The position numbers and the translations under genes are program-made. Of a stretch of 64,000 nt of DNA, positions 22,713-35,961 are shown piece by piece. Position 1 is the stretch's first letter; every line of letters starts with the position of its first letter. The notes beneath the pieces are model-generated. The model was not told where the DNA came from. It searched no databases and saw only the letters and a program-made list of their open reading frames with translations. The DNA is from Monocercomonoides exilis (taxonomy: Eukaryota > Preaxostyla > Oxymonadida > Polymastigidae): NCBI GenBank assembly GCA_001643675.2, contig LSRY02000011.1, positions 1,466,001 to 1,530,000 of the forward strand, given 5' to 3'.

Positions 22713-23093
22713 AACACAAAACTTCAAAAAATGGAAAGTGGTTTTCATTCTGCTTTTGTTTCAATTTTTCGCCATGACAAACCATTTCCAAATATCACTG
22801 ATAGATTGAAAAAGGGTTTATAAAATCAATTTGATTGTTTTTTAAATAATATTTTTTGAAAAAAAAAATAATCTGCAGATATATGAAACGAAATAGCTCG
22901 TTGATTCCTTTCGAAAACAACGAACAGTTTACGGACTTTAAATCTTATATCTGTAAATATATAATTTCCATTCATTTGAGCATAACAACTTCATTTATCG
23001 AACGAGAATATAAAAAACTGAAAACTTCTTTCATTCCATTACCTCATTTCCCATAAAAATTCTTGCATTTTGGTTAATTGCGCTTCATAAATT

Positions 23094-26000
23094 TCATGTT
23101 GAAACAGTGAAAGCATTACTTATACATTTTTCAGTTCCACTTTCATCTCCATCTGAATCCTCTTCCAGATCAACAGCATCAGAAATTGTGAAAATAACTG
23201 TTCCAGCTGGAAATAACTGAATTAATTCTCTCTTTATATTACTTAGCTTCGGCCTGTTTTCATCTTTCTGTTCGATGCAGCACTTTGTCAATTGATATAG
23301 CTTTGACTCACCCAAAATTTCCATCTTTGGCCTTTCTCCTTTCACAATCTTCTGTCCAGCAATCTCTGCCTCATACTCTCCAAATGGGATCTGAAGGGTT
23401 AGGCACTCCCACAGCATCATCCCAATTGAAAATGCAACTGACTCCTTGGTTGCTCCCATCTTCTTGTTCATCAGCAGCTCAGGCGCCATCCATCTCAAAC
23501 ACTCTTTTTTGAAACTATCTTCTTCCTCAAATGCTGATGAGGGCAGAGAGTCGCTTTCATCATCACCACTTGCAGATGTGACAACAGTTGATGAAGAAAT
23601 AGATGAAGAATCTGAATCATCATCGGACAATAAGTCTGAATGCATCACAATGCAGATCACCATATGCTCGGAGAACAGAACAATATGCGGACTCAGATTG
23701 GCCAATGATTGAAGTGGGTTTTCCATTTCGTCAAATGAGTGGAGTGCACCGTTCGCCACCCAGAACAAGACCTGGGCAGCTGTCACCTCCCTCTCCTGCA
23801 AACTTCCAATTGCCATCTCCTTCTTCTCGTTCCTTCCATGAAGCAGCATGAACAGCGAATCCCTCAGATCCACAATCAGCTTCTCATGAGGAGATGAGCA
23901 GGCCATGGCATCCACCAGATTCGACATGGATGAGGTGGTTGGACACAGATCCTCTCCTCGAACAAATGTTGAATCTGAATCAGTTGTTGAAGTGGATGAG
24001 ATAGAAGGCGATGGCGTTCGTTTTCTCGTTTCGTCCTCTTCTTTTTCGTCAACTTTTTCCAGCATCCATTCAGGAATCTTGTCTGAGTCTCTCCCCAAAA
24101 TGTATTCAGTTGATCCACTTTCAGATAGAAGATGTTCAGATGACTCCGAGTGTCCCAAGCTTTTCTCACACACTCTCTTCTTTATCCTTTCATCATTCTT
24201 CTTCTCTGCCTCCCTCTCAGCTCTTCTCCACTGCTCCTCAGGCGACATCTCCATTGTAACCATCTCGAATGCCTTCGGATCTTTCTTTATGTTATCATTG
24301 ACAATCTCCTTGTATTTTTTTGCCTCTTCTTTTGTCCTTCTCCATCGAACTGCCAGAATAATGGACACAACAAGCACAATCAAAAACAATAAAACAAATA
24401 TCACTGCAATTATCAATGCCCATGACCATTTTCCATCTTTCCATCCTTTAACAATTTTTTCATCTCCTTTAGACTGGATTTCGCTTTTATTCTTCAGTAT
24501 CTGTGGAAAAGTAGAAGCTAACTGCTTTCCAAACGTAATCATCACAGACACCTCTGTTTCATCTGCAATCGAATGTATATTTTCTGATGGGATTGTTCCA
24601 ATCACTTCATCTTCAGACACAAAACTGTCTTCCTCAAATGGATATGTCTCAACCAACTCTACATCCCCTGTTTTGAATATCAATCTGAATGACAAATCAC
24701 AAGGAAGAAGAAGCTTTCCATTGAATTTCATTTCAATGTTGCTGCCATTTTCATTTACTGAAACATCTTCCAGTATGGGAATGAAGAAAGGATATGACCT
24801 TTCTGCAGCTATCCCTCCAAGCGTGCATCCATCATTCAGAATCCAGAGTGAGGAATTATCTTTCAATCCATCTCCACCTTTCAAGCTGGAAATGGTCAAT
24901 GACGCTGAATCTGAGCAAATGATGTTTCTTCTCGCTGATGGATATTTTTCAATGAAAGGATTGTTGTTCAAAAACTCTCCTTTCTCAATTGTCACATTGC
25001 CAGCAGACACTGACAATCCACCTGATGAAGCGTTCGAAATAATCACATCCTTCATCACCAATAAAGAATTCACTGAATGAACAAGTGATCCATTCCATTT
25101 ACATATTTCTTCAAAAATATTTCCACTTTCCAATAATGTATTTTTTGTTAACATTCCTTCAATTTCACACATGCGCATCGAAACATCGTTCGTATTGTTC
25201 ATCTCCATAACGCTTCCTTTATCCGATAAAGAAATGGAATTTGAGCAGGAACCATTTGTAAACGAAATACATGCAGAAGTTGAAGAAGCTGAAAGAACAG
25301 AAGCTCCTTCTGAATTCCTTGAGCAGTTGTCAAAAGACGAGCTTCCAACAGAAATTGTTCCTGAAGATGAACTGCCAATTGCAATGATGCAACCATCTGA
25401 TAGCTTCACTCCATCCGCAGATACTCCATTCAATACAACACTTCCACAATCACCAATCTCAAATACATTTGATGTTGACTTAATCTGTTCCAGTTTCATA
25501 TTTGTGATTGATACCTCATCTCCATTAAACAGAAATGAAGGCTTCTTGAATGAAAGCATTGATATTGAGCAGTTGTCAACATGAAGAATTCCATTTTCGA
25601 TGTTCAACAATGTTGAATTCAGAACAACAGATTCAATGCTTTCTGATTGGCCAACAGATGAAAAATCAACAAATGAAAGAGAAAGTTGGCCATTTGCTTC
25701 ATGAATAACTGAGCTGCCTGAATACGAAAATAACTGATAGAAATTGAATTTAACGTTCTCAATCCGAACTCTCTCTGACGTTGTGAAGATGCTTTCCTCG
25801 TTGGTTATTGTCGAGTTCAAGCACACAAAAGCTGATGAAGGAGATTGCAGCGAGCGGATGCTAACATCTTGAATGTTGCACGCATCAACAATAGCAGTTT
25901 GCTCCATGATCAGCAGCTGAGAATAGCGTGATGGAACGATATGTTTCACCCCCACATTCAACGACTCGCAAGGAACATTGAGTTCTCCACATTGTTTGCT

Positions 26001-29000
26001 GTCTGCGTGATTATCCGCGATATCTGAGACAAATATCGTCTCGCTCTGATATTTTACAACCCTCAGTAGAAGATCTTCTTCCCCAACAAAGGAGTCTGTT
26101 GTGCATCCCCATATTGCAAGATCCTTCACAAATGGAGCTCTGAAATCCAAAAGGAATTGCTCATCAACAATTTGTGTTTCAATTGAGTGACATCGAACAT
26201 ATGCATCTCTCCCTCTCAATGCAGAGTTGTCTCTGAATGTGATATTCGACAACACAAAGTTCAGAGGCTGTTCAACCACCGAGGCGCATTCCAGAAACAA
26301 CCAGCCTCCTCTTCCTGTAGCTGAGCAGAAGCACCCAGAAATCGTGCAAAATGAGCAGTCAAAGCTTCCTCCCTCATTCAACACACAAAACATCCCTCCC
26401 CCCTTTTCACATTTCGATCCACCACACTTCTTCATCGTTATGTTTCTTATCACAATTTTCAATGGCTCACCATCAATTTCGTTCCGAATGATAGGAATAT
26501 CATTGGTTGTGTTCTGAGTGACTTCTTCAAACAAACTCCACTCAATGACAATATCTTGTTCCTCTTCATTTGTCTCTCTTCTTGAACTCTTTGAAATACT
26601 CAATCCGCTTGCTCCTTCCAGCTCAACATTTTTCATTGTCAGGTTTTTCACATTCAATATCGTTGATGAAAGCACAGAAATAACATCTTTTAAAAAGCTT
26701 AGTGACTGAATTAACACAAATTCCAATTTGACTGAACAGCCATCTGCCTTGATAAGTCCATAGTTAATCATTTCTTCTCCGCTTTCTTCATTTTTTGAGA
26801 ATGAGCAGTCTTTCACAGTCAATGATCCTTCATTTGATCCAACATGAATGAAAAAATTGACTCTTCCTGTGAATGAAGATGGAATCACAAAGCGAATTAG
26901 TTCGAAATTGGAAATTCCAGAAATCTCCATTGCTGCTTCTTCTGCTCCTTCAAGAGATGAGAGACACTCCAAAGAACACATTTCATCATCAGCTGATTTT
27001 ATAGAAATATAATTGATGTCAACACATTTCTGAAGAATTCCTTTTCCATTGATGTTTATATTCCTTTCATTTCCTTCAGACTGTTTTGTTAGTGAATAAT
27101 CAATTGACAGACATGGATAATCAAAGAACCCACATGCACCCATATCTTTTCCTTCGCCTCCAACAAATATCTCCGATCCAAGTGCAATCCAGAAATACAT
27201 CAGTGGAATGACATTTGTTGTGTCACTCCCATCGAAACCCATCATAGAATTCAAGGAAATATCAGCCAAATGTCCAAGCACAAACGGAAGGGATGTATTT
27301 GTGATACTCTGTGTCAAGTTGGATGATTCGACAAACAGGTCATTTCCATATCTTGCAACATTCGGATTATCAGAATCAAAAATGGGTGATGAAATCACAA
27401 ATGAAGAAGAGTCATCAATCAGCTTCAGTGCCATCCCACCCCCAAAGCCAGTCTTCCGTTCTTCTTCAGCTGGTGCTGTGCATCCTGTGAATGTGCACGA
27501 AATAATGTTCAATCGAGTATTCCCTTTCAGCTGAGCATCGATAGCCCCTCCTCTGCTTTCATCAGCCAATACAGAACATCCATCAAAGCCACATTCTTCA
27601 ATATAAATTTCTCCATTTGAATTTTCATTTTCATCATTGCTATTATCAATGCTCACACAGCCTCCACTTCCAGCTGCTCTTTCAATTTCTGAAAAAGTGC
27701 AGTTCGTCATGTTCAACCACAGAGTGCTCATTGACTCTGTATTTGTTCCACTTCCAGACAATGAGATCAATGGACTTCCACTCAAATCAATCGATGAAGC
27801 TGAAAACGAATCAATATACAAGGTTCCAGACTCAATAGTTAAGAATAAAAATGAAATTTCTGATGAAGGTCCTTGAAGAATCAAAGAACAATGAGACAAA
27901 GACAGTTGTGAAGAAGAAGAAATGAAAATGGAGTGTGATGAAAAAGAAGGAGGAAGAGAAAAGATGAGTTTTGACAAGACTGTTTCAGTACTTGCTGTTA
28001 TCATTGCTGAATTTGATGTTGAACTTGCATCAGAGATTGTCCAACCACTTTGATCATCATTTCCCCTGATTTCATGCTTCTGTTCATCAAATGCCAATTC
28101 ATCGTTCATTGAAATCATTCCACTCACAACAACTTTCTTTGTTCCTGTAAACCGTGTGAGCGAATGTTTCATTGTCAAACAAGGGAATTTGACTATTCCA
28201 CAACGAGAATGGTCAGATGCTTCGATGTTACTCACACATATTTCTGTTCGAATTGGAAGGAGATAGATGCACAGAGGGATAGCCAAAGTTGTGTTTCCAT
28301 TGTCATATCCTCTCACCTCGTCAACAGAATCCAATGAATCTGACACACATGTGATGTTTTCTGATTTTGCTGTTTCTTCCAGATTGGGTGAAATGACAAA
28401 AATATCATTCCCCCATTTGGCTGTGTTTGTGCCAAACGAAGAGGAGATCAGGAAATCCGGATTTTCATTCAATAATCGAAGAAGGATTCCTCCCCCAAAT
28501 CCATACTCCGCAGAACAATAGCATTCATCAAAAGATCCACCATTCACTTTGACTTCGTTTTCATTCCCAACACACAGCATCATCGATCCCCCATCAGCCG
28601 ATGTTCTGCTTCCACATCCTTCAAAAGTGCTAGAATTCACATCAATGTTTGCCTTGTCATTCGAAAACGACATCACTGCTGCTCCGCTCGGTGTTCTCTC
28701 AATCCCATGAAAGGCGCACTCTGAAAATGCCAATGAAATCGCATTTGTTGAAGAAAGCGAAACCAGTGAATTTGTGGAAATCGTCTTTGCCCAGCTCACG
28801 TGTTCCATCTGAAGGATCCCATTCTGGACATTTATCAGTTCTGTCGAAAATGCTGTTTCTGTTGATTGTCCGCTCCCAAAAGATATGTTCAGTCGACTTA
28901 TGCTCATCTCTCCTGTTCCAGTGATCTCAAATAGCCTCGAAGCTCGATTGTTTGCATGTGCCGAGCTGTGCAAAAGTGAAAGGTCATTGATGGATAATGT

Positions 29001-30849
29001 GCCTGCTGAGACCGAAAAAAGAGACAAGCCGGCTGTTATAAATTCTGTTTGCATTACCGTTCCCGAATCACTTTGTCCACATATTGCGAATGTGTTGACG
29101 CCACAATTCACACTTTTGGTCTCTGTAATCGTTCCTGTTAATATCTCGATATCAGTAACATAGTCAGGAATTAGTTGAGTCAAGCAATAACTAACGGTTC
29201 TGCAAGGATGACTTTCATCCAGTCCACATGCAAATGTGTCTTTGGCGTTTGACTGTGTTTCAGTCGAAGAAACAAATCTGATATTTCCAAAATCATTGCG
29301 AAGCCATTCGCTTTTGTCAATAATTGAAGGTGTATACACACTAACTCTATTTGATGTTTTCCTTGTTGAAAAGCAGCTAGAATCAATGTTATTTTCCGAA
29401 AGGCCATCAAAATATATGTCATGACCTGCTTTTATGCATGTATTATTGTGAAAAAAGCAAAAATAAAATAAAATTCCATTATTATTCGCATTAATTTGTT
29501 GGCTAACTGCACCTCCGTAATATGAATTGCAATGATAAAACTGACAATTTGTAATGATAACTTGATCAATCCCTTCCCAATGTTCAATGGCACCTCCAGT
29601 GGACGAGGGAGAATTGTTTGCTTTGCAGCATTCAAAACACGAATTGATGATGCAATGCTTCTGCCTCTGAGTTTTTGTTGGGCGTAGATCAATTGCACCT
29701 CCATCTTCTCCAGATGAGCAATTGAAAAATGAGCAATCATTAACCATTGATTGCACATTTATATATTCATCTTGAATTCCTCCCCCACCATAATTTGTTG
29801 ATCCTTTTGCTGTGCATTGAGCAAATGATGAATGAAGAACAATGCATTCAGCGATTTTCAGTGCATATATTGCACCTCCTCTTGTGGATGAAGCATTGCA
29901 TCTTGTGAATGATGAATTTTCAACTGAAAGGATTGCATTTGCATTATCATGCGCATAAAGTGCACCTCCTTGTAGGGATGTGCAATCAGTCCATTCACAC
30001 AACGAAAAGAATTGGCTTTCCGTTGTGTTCAGCTTTTCTTTTTTCTCAAAAGCATTCATTTCTCTTTTCCCGAAATTTATTGATGTGTTTTTGCAGATGA
30101 ATTCATATGAAGAATAAGATCCGCTTGAGATCCCTCCTTCAAATGCATTCACACACGAATAAATGAGACTGTTCTCCATTGAACTCAAAAAGCATAAATG
30201 TTCTATATGATAATCACTGTTTTTGTCATATTTCATAGAAATGTTCCTGAAAGCACAGTTATTAATCTGTTCATTTTGGCTCTTTCCAGACAATAGGAAA
30301 TAATGTGAGGATGACACAAACAGATCCATCATGATCGAATTTCTCAAAATGGCAGAATTTAAATCATCAGATGAAAAAATAAGACTGGAAGGGTTGACAT
30401 TCATTTGGGGGATCAAAATCAGATTCATCATGTTGAGAGTCCCACTTTGCAAATGAAAAGGAGATTCCGATTTTTGGTGAGAAATGCAGGAATCCATTGT
30501 TAGAGTTGATTTGTCCGTTATTAGCACACATGTTGAAGAAGAACATTCGATTGCCAAACATTTCAGTTCAACTGAAGAATTGGAAAAGCGTAAAAATGAA
30601 CAAATCGTTGTGGATGTTTCTGACTGCAATCTTTTCACTCTTGGAAATGAATTCTGTTCAAATAAGTAATTATTATCGACTTTTGATTGAAATTGTGTTT
30701 CATTTGAGTTTCCTTGACAAAATTTAAACAATTTATAAATAAAAACAATTCGAAAGAATACCTTTGTTTTCCAATGTGGCAGTTCCAGAGACATCTTGTG
30801 TTTCAAATGTCTTTACAAGAATCAAACATGCCAAAAAGCACAAATGCAT
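23094..30849 (-). CDS. Giant beta-helix surface receptor with C-terminal pseudokinase
   Basis: Exons (complement) 30762-30849 and 23094-30712, 2568 residues. Exon 1 gives a signal peptide (MHLCFLACLILVKTFE) and ends in a GTATTC donor. The ectodomain, about 2080 residues, is a repetitive Cys/Ser/Asn-rich solenoid with recurrent GGAI, GGGI and 'C.F..C' turns, as in pectin-lyase-fold/POMP-like proteins. Three or four longer blocks begin with CG..E.PC.(T/S) motifs. A single transmembrane helix lies near 2125-2155 (WALIIAVIFVLLFLIV..), followed by basic RWRR. The cytoplasmic tail is charged and then holds a kinase-like region: the APE-type motif RWMAPELL near 2436, SIGMMLWECLTLQIPFGEYE and RPKLSNIKRELIQLF. 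I find no HRD or DFG and no clear lysine/glycine loop, so it is probably catalytically dead. Such receptors are abundant in oxymonads as I recall. Ligand unknown. Confidence 0.9.
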
Positions 30850-33080
30850 TCTTATGTATAATAAAAATCAATTTTGATTTTAAAAAATTAATTGTTTTCG
30901 GATGATCAAAAGAGCCCTTAATAATGTTATAAACATAATTCAAAATGGGCAAAAATTTTTGCAATTATGAAAAAAACAGAGAATTGTTCCAAACTTTTTC
31001 AACAATCATATCATTATGCATCAACCGGAACAATGCAAAAAATTACTGAAAAATTCTCAAATTGTGAAAATAATATTCGAAAATATTGAATGGAACAAAA
31101 TTCATAAATCAAAATATTTTTTCCCAAATAGAAAAATTCCTTCTTTCAACAACAATTTTTCGGATTTTGAAATATATTTGAGAAACTTCCGAAACAATGA
31201 CATTTCTTCAGTTGCTTCCATGCATGAATCTGTTTTTGTTGTTTCAGATGATAATTTTCCTGATCGTAATAAAAAATAAATAAATAAACGAGAAGTTTGA
31301 AAAAACAATCTACAAAAAGTGAGGCCAAATTGAATAAAAGAACGTTTTAAAACACTATCAAAAAGAAATCACTGCATAATAAAAGCGCAAAAAGTGTAAA
31401 GTAATTTATGTTTATTTTTTTTTAACAAACTTTTTATAAATTCGACCTTTAAATGGAATGACATATAAGCAAATGTCTCGCCTTTCGAAGTAGTAAAATG
31501 ATGAGCCTTTCTTTTCCATATACTTCGCTTTTCGCTGAAAAGAAACGATGACAATCTTTCAGAAACTTCCCGTTTTTGTTGTTTCAAATGCTTATCTACC
31601 AGCTCTTTCTTCATCCCTTCTGCTGCTAAATTGTTCTCCTCTCAAAACTTCCACCATCTTTCGCGTTATTTCACTGATCAATTCCTATCTCTCTCTCCAT
31701 CTCTCTCTCTCTCTCTCTCTCCTTTTTTTTTTTTTTCCCCAATCAGTCGGTGTATTTGAAATGTTTATGGATTCTTCTTTTGGATTATGAGATGAAGAAA
31801 GAGATGAAGAGCTTGAAGAAGAACTTGAAGAAGAATTTCATCAGAAAAGTACGATAATAATTAACAACAAATAGAAGGGGAGGAGAAAGAGGAAAAGATT
31901 CATTGGAATAATGCTGGAACTGATTATGTTGATGCTAATGTTGTTGTTGATGATGATGATGAGGCAGAGGAAGAAAATTTTGAACAATTTGAGAATTTGA
32001 AGAGAAAGAAGAAGAGGAAGAATTCGATAAAAACATCTCTATCTTCAAACATGTTCATTCAATTCTATCTTTAATGTTCTTCTTCTCCTCCTCCTTTCTT
32101 CTTCTTCTTCTCATTTGCATTCCATTTCTTTGTTGGTGCTTCTTCTGTCAATTTAACCTGTGTCACTTTCCTTTTTCTGTAAATACCAACAACTGTTTGT
32201 ATTAAACATTTCCCCAAAATATCGGACAATTTGAAGTGATCATCCTTTCCCCATTGAATTCCATTCTGCTCATCTTCAGTTCAATGTTTCTCAATCAAAA
32301 TTGTTCTCATCTCTTGTTCACATAAAAATTATAAAAAGCACAATACTTGCACATGTCCTCTCATTCGCTAATTGCTAGATTTCATTCAGCCCGCTTCGCT
32401 TCCATTCTGCTCCGCAAAGTGAAGATTGCACAATTTCTGTAATTAGTCAGATGCTTGGGTTCTGGAAAGATGGCAAATGAAAACATCCTCGCAATGAATA
32501 ATACTTTTAAAAATGCAAGTATACGGGCATTAAGTTTCAACTAAAAAATCACAGTATTTCCTTGGCCATCCAAATACAAAAATCATCTCACAAAATTCCA
32601 AAATCGATTCATTGTCGTAATCATCTGGTGCCACCATAGGAAATAACATTTCTAATTCTGATGTTAATATTCATTCACCGACCCTTTGCTGTGTGGACGG
32701 ACATTCCTGTTCTTTTATTTCTCATGATCTGAATATCCATTATAAATAATCATGATTTAATAAAACAATTCTTTCGCACAATTCTAAGGAGCAAAAATTA
32801 ATATATATATAAATTCTAATTCAAAAAAAGAGATGTGATTTTCAATTTTTCCATGGATGTTTTTCGTTTTCATTCTCCTTCATATTCAACTTTCCATTCC
32901 TGTTCTCATTCAATTGGAATGATGAAAGTTGTGCTATTTTCTGGATGCACTTCTTTCACAAATCTTTCAGGAGATTGATATCATTGAAATATTTGCTGGA
33001 TTGTTTGCATCGTGATATTTGAATTGATAAATATTGCATTTTTTTCTTTTTTGTTATAGTAATTATTATTTTGAAAAATT
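30850..33080. other. Intergenic region, partly low complexity
   Basis: No gene that I can support. A frame at 31016-31279 (87 codons from an ATG) shows no family features. The stretch 31680-31740 holds a CT microsatellite and a poly-T. The stretch 31785-32060 is GA-rich with acidic repeats (ELEEELEEEF-like) and an in-frame stop, possibly decayed coding low-complexity sequence. The rest is AT-rich. Confidence 0.5.
31685..31722. repeat. CT dinucleotide microsatellite
   Basis: Mostly uninterrupted CT units with one CCAT interruption, followed by a T run at 31725-31735. Confidence 0.9.
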
Positions 33081-33084
33081 GTTC

Positions 33085-34386
33085 TCCGGGCCGGAAATTT
33101 TCGTGAAGAAGAGCAAAAGGAAAAAATTATTAAAATGCATAAACTATTGGATGAATTGGATGAATGCGAATAATTTCCGTTTGCGCAAAAGAACTGTTCA
33201 ACAAAATACACAAAATGATTAAAGAAGAGAAACTTTCGATGGGAAATGCAATTTTGTTACTAAACCGAATTGGATATTACAGATCATTGAAATTTTTGTG
33301 GTTCTATAACTTTGCTAGCACTTTATTGAACAAAAGAATTGAGAATATGATTATTGAAGAAATGAAGAAGAAAGATGAAAAGAATGAAAAGTTGCTTATC
33401 GATTTCCGATTGCCTTATTTCTTTGGGCTACGCCTTCTTAAATGTGTTTCTTTCAATCTGAAAAACTTATCTCCTGAAAGCTGCTTCGAACAAAGAGGAA
33501 AACGAAGAAGCACAAACACAAGTGGAAATGACTTTATTGGCTTTGGGTGGCCTGGGTGAGGCGAAAGAGCAAATTTTCTTTTTTCTTTTTTTCATGTTTT
33601 TCTTTCTTCTTCTTCTTCCTTGTTGGTCATCAAAAATAGACAAAGAAGATTTCCTGAACGAGATGACGGAAATCATGAAGCATCATCAGGAGCATCGCAA
33701 CCTCACTCAACTTGCGTATCAGTTGGCTGACTGTTTTTAATGGAGAGACTGGACAAAGACAAAAGCTTTGAATTCAAGAATATGGGGGAGTTTCATTTCG
33801 AAAGAGAGGCAGCAAGAGAATTGGAGATTGTCGCAAGATGTGTTGACTGGAAGAGAGAGAAAGAAGAGAAAAGCAGCGGATTTTGTGTTGAGATGGGTGT
33901 ACATCATAGGAAATTCCTTGTGCTTATGTCGATTGCAAAATGAAGAGCATTCCGACCTTGTCTGCAGCATAGTGGAGGTGCTCCGATCAGCAAAGGATAA
34001 TGTGGAAGAAATTTGCAAGGAATGTGCTGAATCTTTGAAAAAGTTGTCAGAAAACAGAGCCTCCGAAATAAATGGGTTGCTAAACCGCAGAGCTGTCGAT
34101 GCTGTTTTGGAGGAGATTCAGTAACCAAAATTGAAAGATTGAATGGAGTGTGAATGCTTGTCATTTTTAATGAATGTTCCATTGCGATTTAAAGAAGAGG
34201 ACGATGATGAAATGGAAAGACTGAAAAGGAAAGAAATGAAAAGAAAGATGCTTGAAAAGATGGAAGAAGAAGTGTTTGAAGATGCCATTGAGAGTTTTTG
34301 CGAAATTTTTGAATTTTTCGGTGGAAAATATTATTATTGTGCTGATTTATCAGAGGACATTTCTTATTATTTTGTGAATGGTTGAG
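33085..34386 (+). pseudogene. Decayed member of an oxymonad helical-repeat gene family
   Basis: Consecutive pieces of one protein lie in different frames. They are EEEQKEKIIKMHKLLDELDE (about 33100), then CAKELFNKIHKMIKEEKLSMGNAILLLNRIGYYRSLK (33190 on), then LKAASNKEENEEAQ..LLALGGL (33470-33560). After an intron (about 33560-33640) come DKEDFLNEMTEIMKHHQEHRNLTQLAYQLAD, MERLDKDKSFEFKN..REAARELE (33740) and LVCSIVEVLRSAKDNVEEICKECAE (33960). The C-terminus ends ..ISYYFVNG at 34386. At least four frameshifts separate them, several in homopolymer runs (for example T5 at 33734). The same order of motifs occurs in the opposite-strand copy at 34612-35961. The predicted all-helical, ARM-like protein has no assigned function. 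I read it as a pseudogene; extra introns cannot explain in-exon shifts. Confidence 0.72.
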
Positions 34387-34611
34387 GAAATGAAACACTT
34401 GCGTTTTGTGTCTCAGAATTTCAATTTATGTTTATTCACCGTTTCACAAAATGGTTTAAAAAAAGAAAGAAAAAGAAAGTCTTCAAATGATCGTTTCTTG
34501 ATTTGTAAAATAATGATGAAAAAACAGAATTTTTGATCTTCAAAATTAGAAGTTCCTCTTTTCATTAAGCATTCACAAAATAATCAGAAACATTTGCTAA
34601 TAATCTTAAAT

Positions 34612-35961
34612 ACCAATACTTTCTATTTAAAAAAGCAAATGTTCCTTGAAGATTTGCGATGATATCTTCATATCCTTCTTCTTCCAACTCCTCGAATATT
34701 TCTCTTTTGATAACCTTTTTTAAGATTCATCAATTTCATTATCAGCCTTTCCTTTTAGTCTTGTCGAAATATGCGAATAGATTGATAAGAGAGCACTTGA
34801 AATTTTGTCTTTCAAAGTCGATTGCCGAATTTCTTCAGAAATCAAATTAACAGCCCCACACTTCAGAAAAACATCAATTTCAATGCTTGCCATGTTGGAC
34901 ATTGCCTCTAAAAGCAAAATGCAATCTTCAAATATTTTTTGTTCACGCTCTCTCGTTGCTCTGCAAAGCCTGACAATGCAACGAACCATCCCAACGTATT
35001 TTTCTTCCAAACGTGGATGGCAGCTGAAAGCAGAGCCCAATAATTGGAGCCATCTCATTAAAGTTATTCTTTCTTTCGCTTCCACGCTTTCCTCTTCTTT
35101 CTCTTTCTCATTTCCTTCCCAATTCACACATTTCGTCAGTTCTTCCAGTTCTCTTGTCGCCTCTCTCGCAAAATGCAGCTCATTTCCAATTTAGCTTTTC
35201 AAGCTTTCGTCTTTGTGTAATTGGTCTATTAAAATCTTCCAAGCTAACTGATACGCTAGTTGTGTCAAGTTGTGATGATCTTGATGATAATTGATGATTT
35301 CAATCATCTCCTCCAAATATAGTTCATGTTTCATTTCCTACACAATGTTTTTGTAAAAATACAACGATTGAAAATAATATTTCAGAAAAGGAAAAACAAA
35401 CCTTCGATTACCTAATATTACTCAAAGCCATCAAAGCCAATTCCTCTTCTCTTTTTTTTTCTTGTTTTCATCTTTGTTTAGTGCAACTTTTAGAAGGCAT
35501 TTTAAAATAATAAATTGAAATTCATCTGATTTATTCTCAAAATAGTACAGCATCAAATAATAACATTCGCAAAGATCCGATAGAAATTTTTCGTTCTTTT
35601 CTTCATTTTTCTTTTCTTCTTCAATCATCATTTTTGAAAATATTATGTCTAACGAAGAATCGTTAAAGCCATTAATACACAAATTTTTCAGTACATTGTA
35701 ATATCCTATATATTTTAACAACGAAATTGCATTTTCAAAAGTTATTTTCTTTTCTTCAATCATTTCTCCAATTTTTTCGAACAGTTCAGTGGTGAGAAAT
35801 AAATAACATTCATTTTCCTTCATTTCATCCAAACTTCCTTTTATTTCTTCGATTATAAATTTTTGATCTTCCTCGTTGCTGCGTTCAAGCTCATGAATTA
35901 ATGCTTTAAAAAAAATAGGAAGAAAAGCAATCATCACGAATTCAAATACAGTAATGTGCAA
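34612..35961 (-). pseudogene. Second decayed member of the same helical family, inverted
   Basis: Reading leftward: ALIHELERSNEEDQKFIIEE.., LTTELFEKIGEMIEEKKITFENAISLLKYIGYYNVLKNL, FQFIILKCLLKVALNKDENKK (35961-35440). Then comes a frame change in an A9 run, EELALMALSNI and an apparent intron (about 35335-35410). After that are HHNLTQLAYQLAWKILIDQLHKDESLKS, an in-frame TAA at about 35192-35194, GNELHFAREATRELEELTKCVNW.. and the LISEEIRQSTLKDKISS region. The last part, EELEEEGYEDIIANLQGTFAF, is followed by a T-run frameshift before ..SDYFVNA. The order matches the plus-strand copy at 33085-34386, so the pair is a convergent inverted duplication, now diverged. One stop and at least two shifts argue for a pseudogene. 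Confidence 0.72.

Larger units (their letters stand above)
21177..23093. other. Long AT-rich spacer with foldback repeats
   Basis: No convincing gene; short open frames at 22499-22717 and 22856-23056 are AT-driven. It contains a T33 tract (21528-21560), an imperfect hairpin (21704-21902), an A20 tract (about 21955-21974) and inverted 22-bp-period repeats (22000-22110 and 22620-22712), described separately. Confidence 0.6.

Noticed and set aside
22499-22717. 72-codon minus-strand frame
   Set aside because: It overlaps the inverted 22-bp repeat array and merely translates the repeat (SKILYSTSKILY..).
23905-25080. 391-codon plus-strand frame opposite the beta-helix receptor
   Set aside because: It lies wholly inside a continuous 2500-codon minus-strand frame with clear domain structure and has no features of its own.
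31016-31279. 87-codon frame from an ATG
   Set aside because: AT-driven composition (Asn, Lys, Phe, Ile), no homologous-looking motif and no splice partner.
32060-33060. Possible exons in the GA-rich and flanking spacer
   Set aside because: Only short open runs with stops; no conserved motif and no phase-consistent joins.
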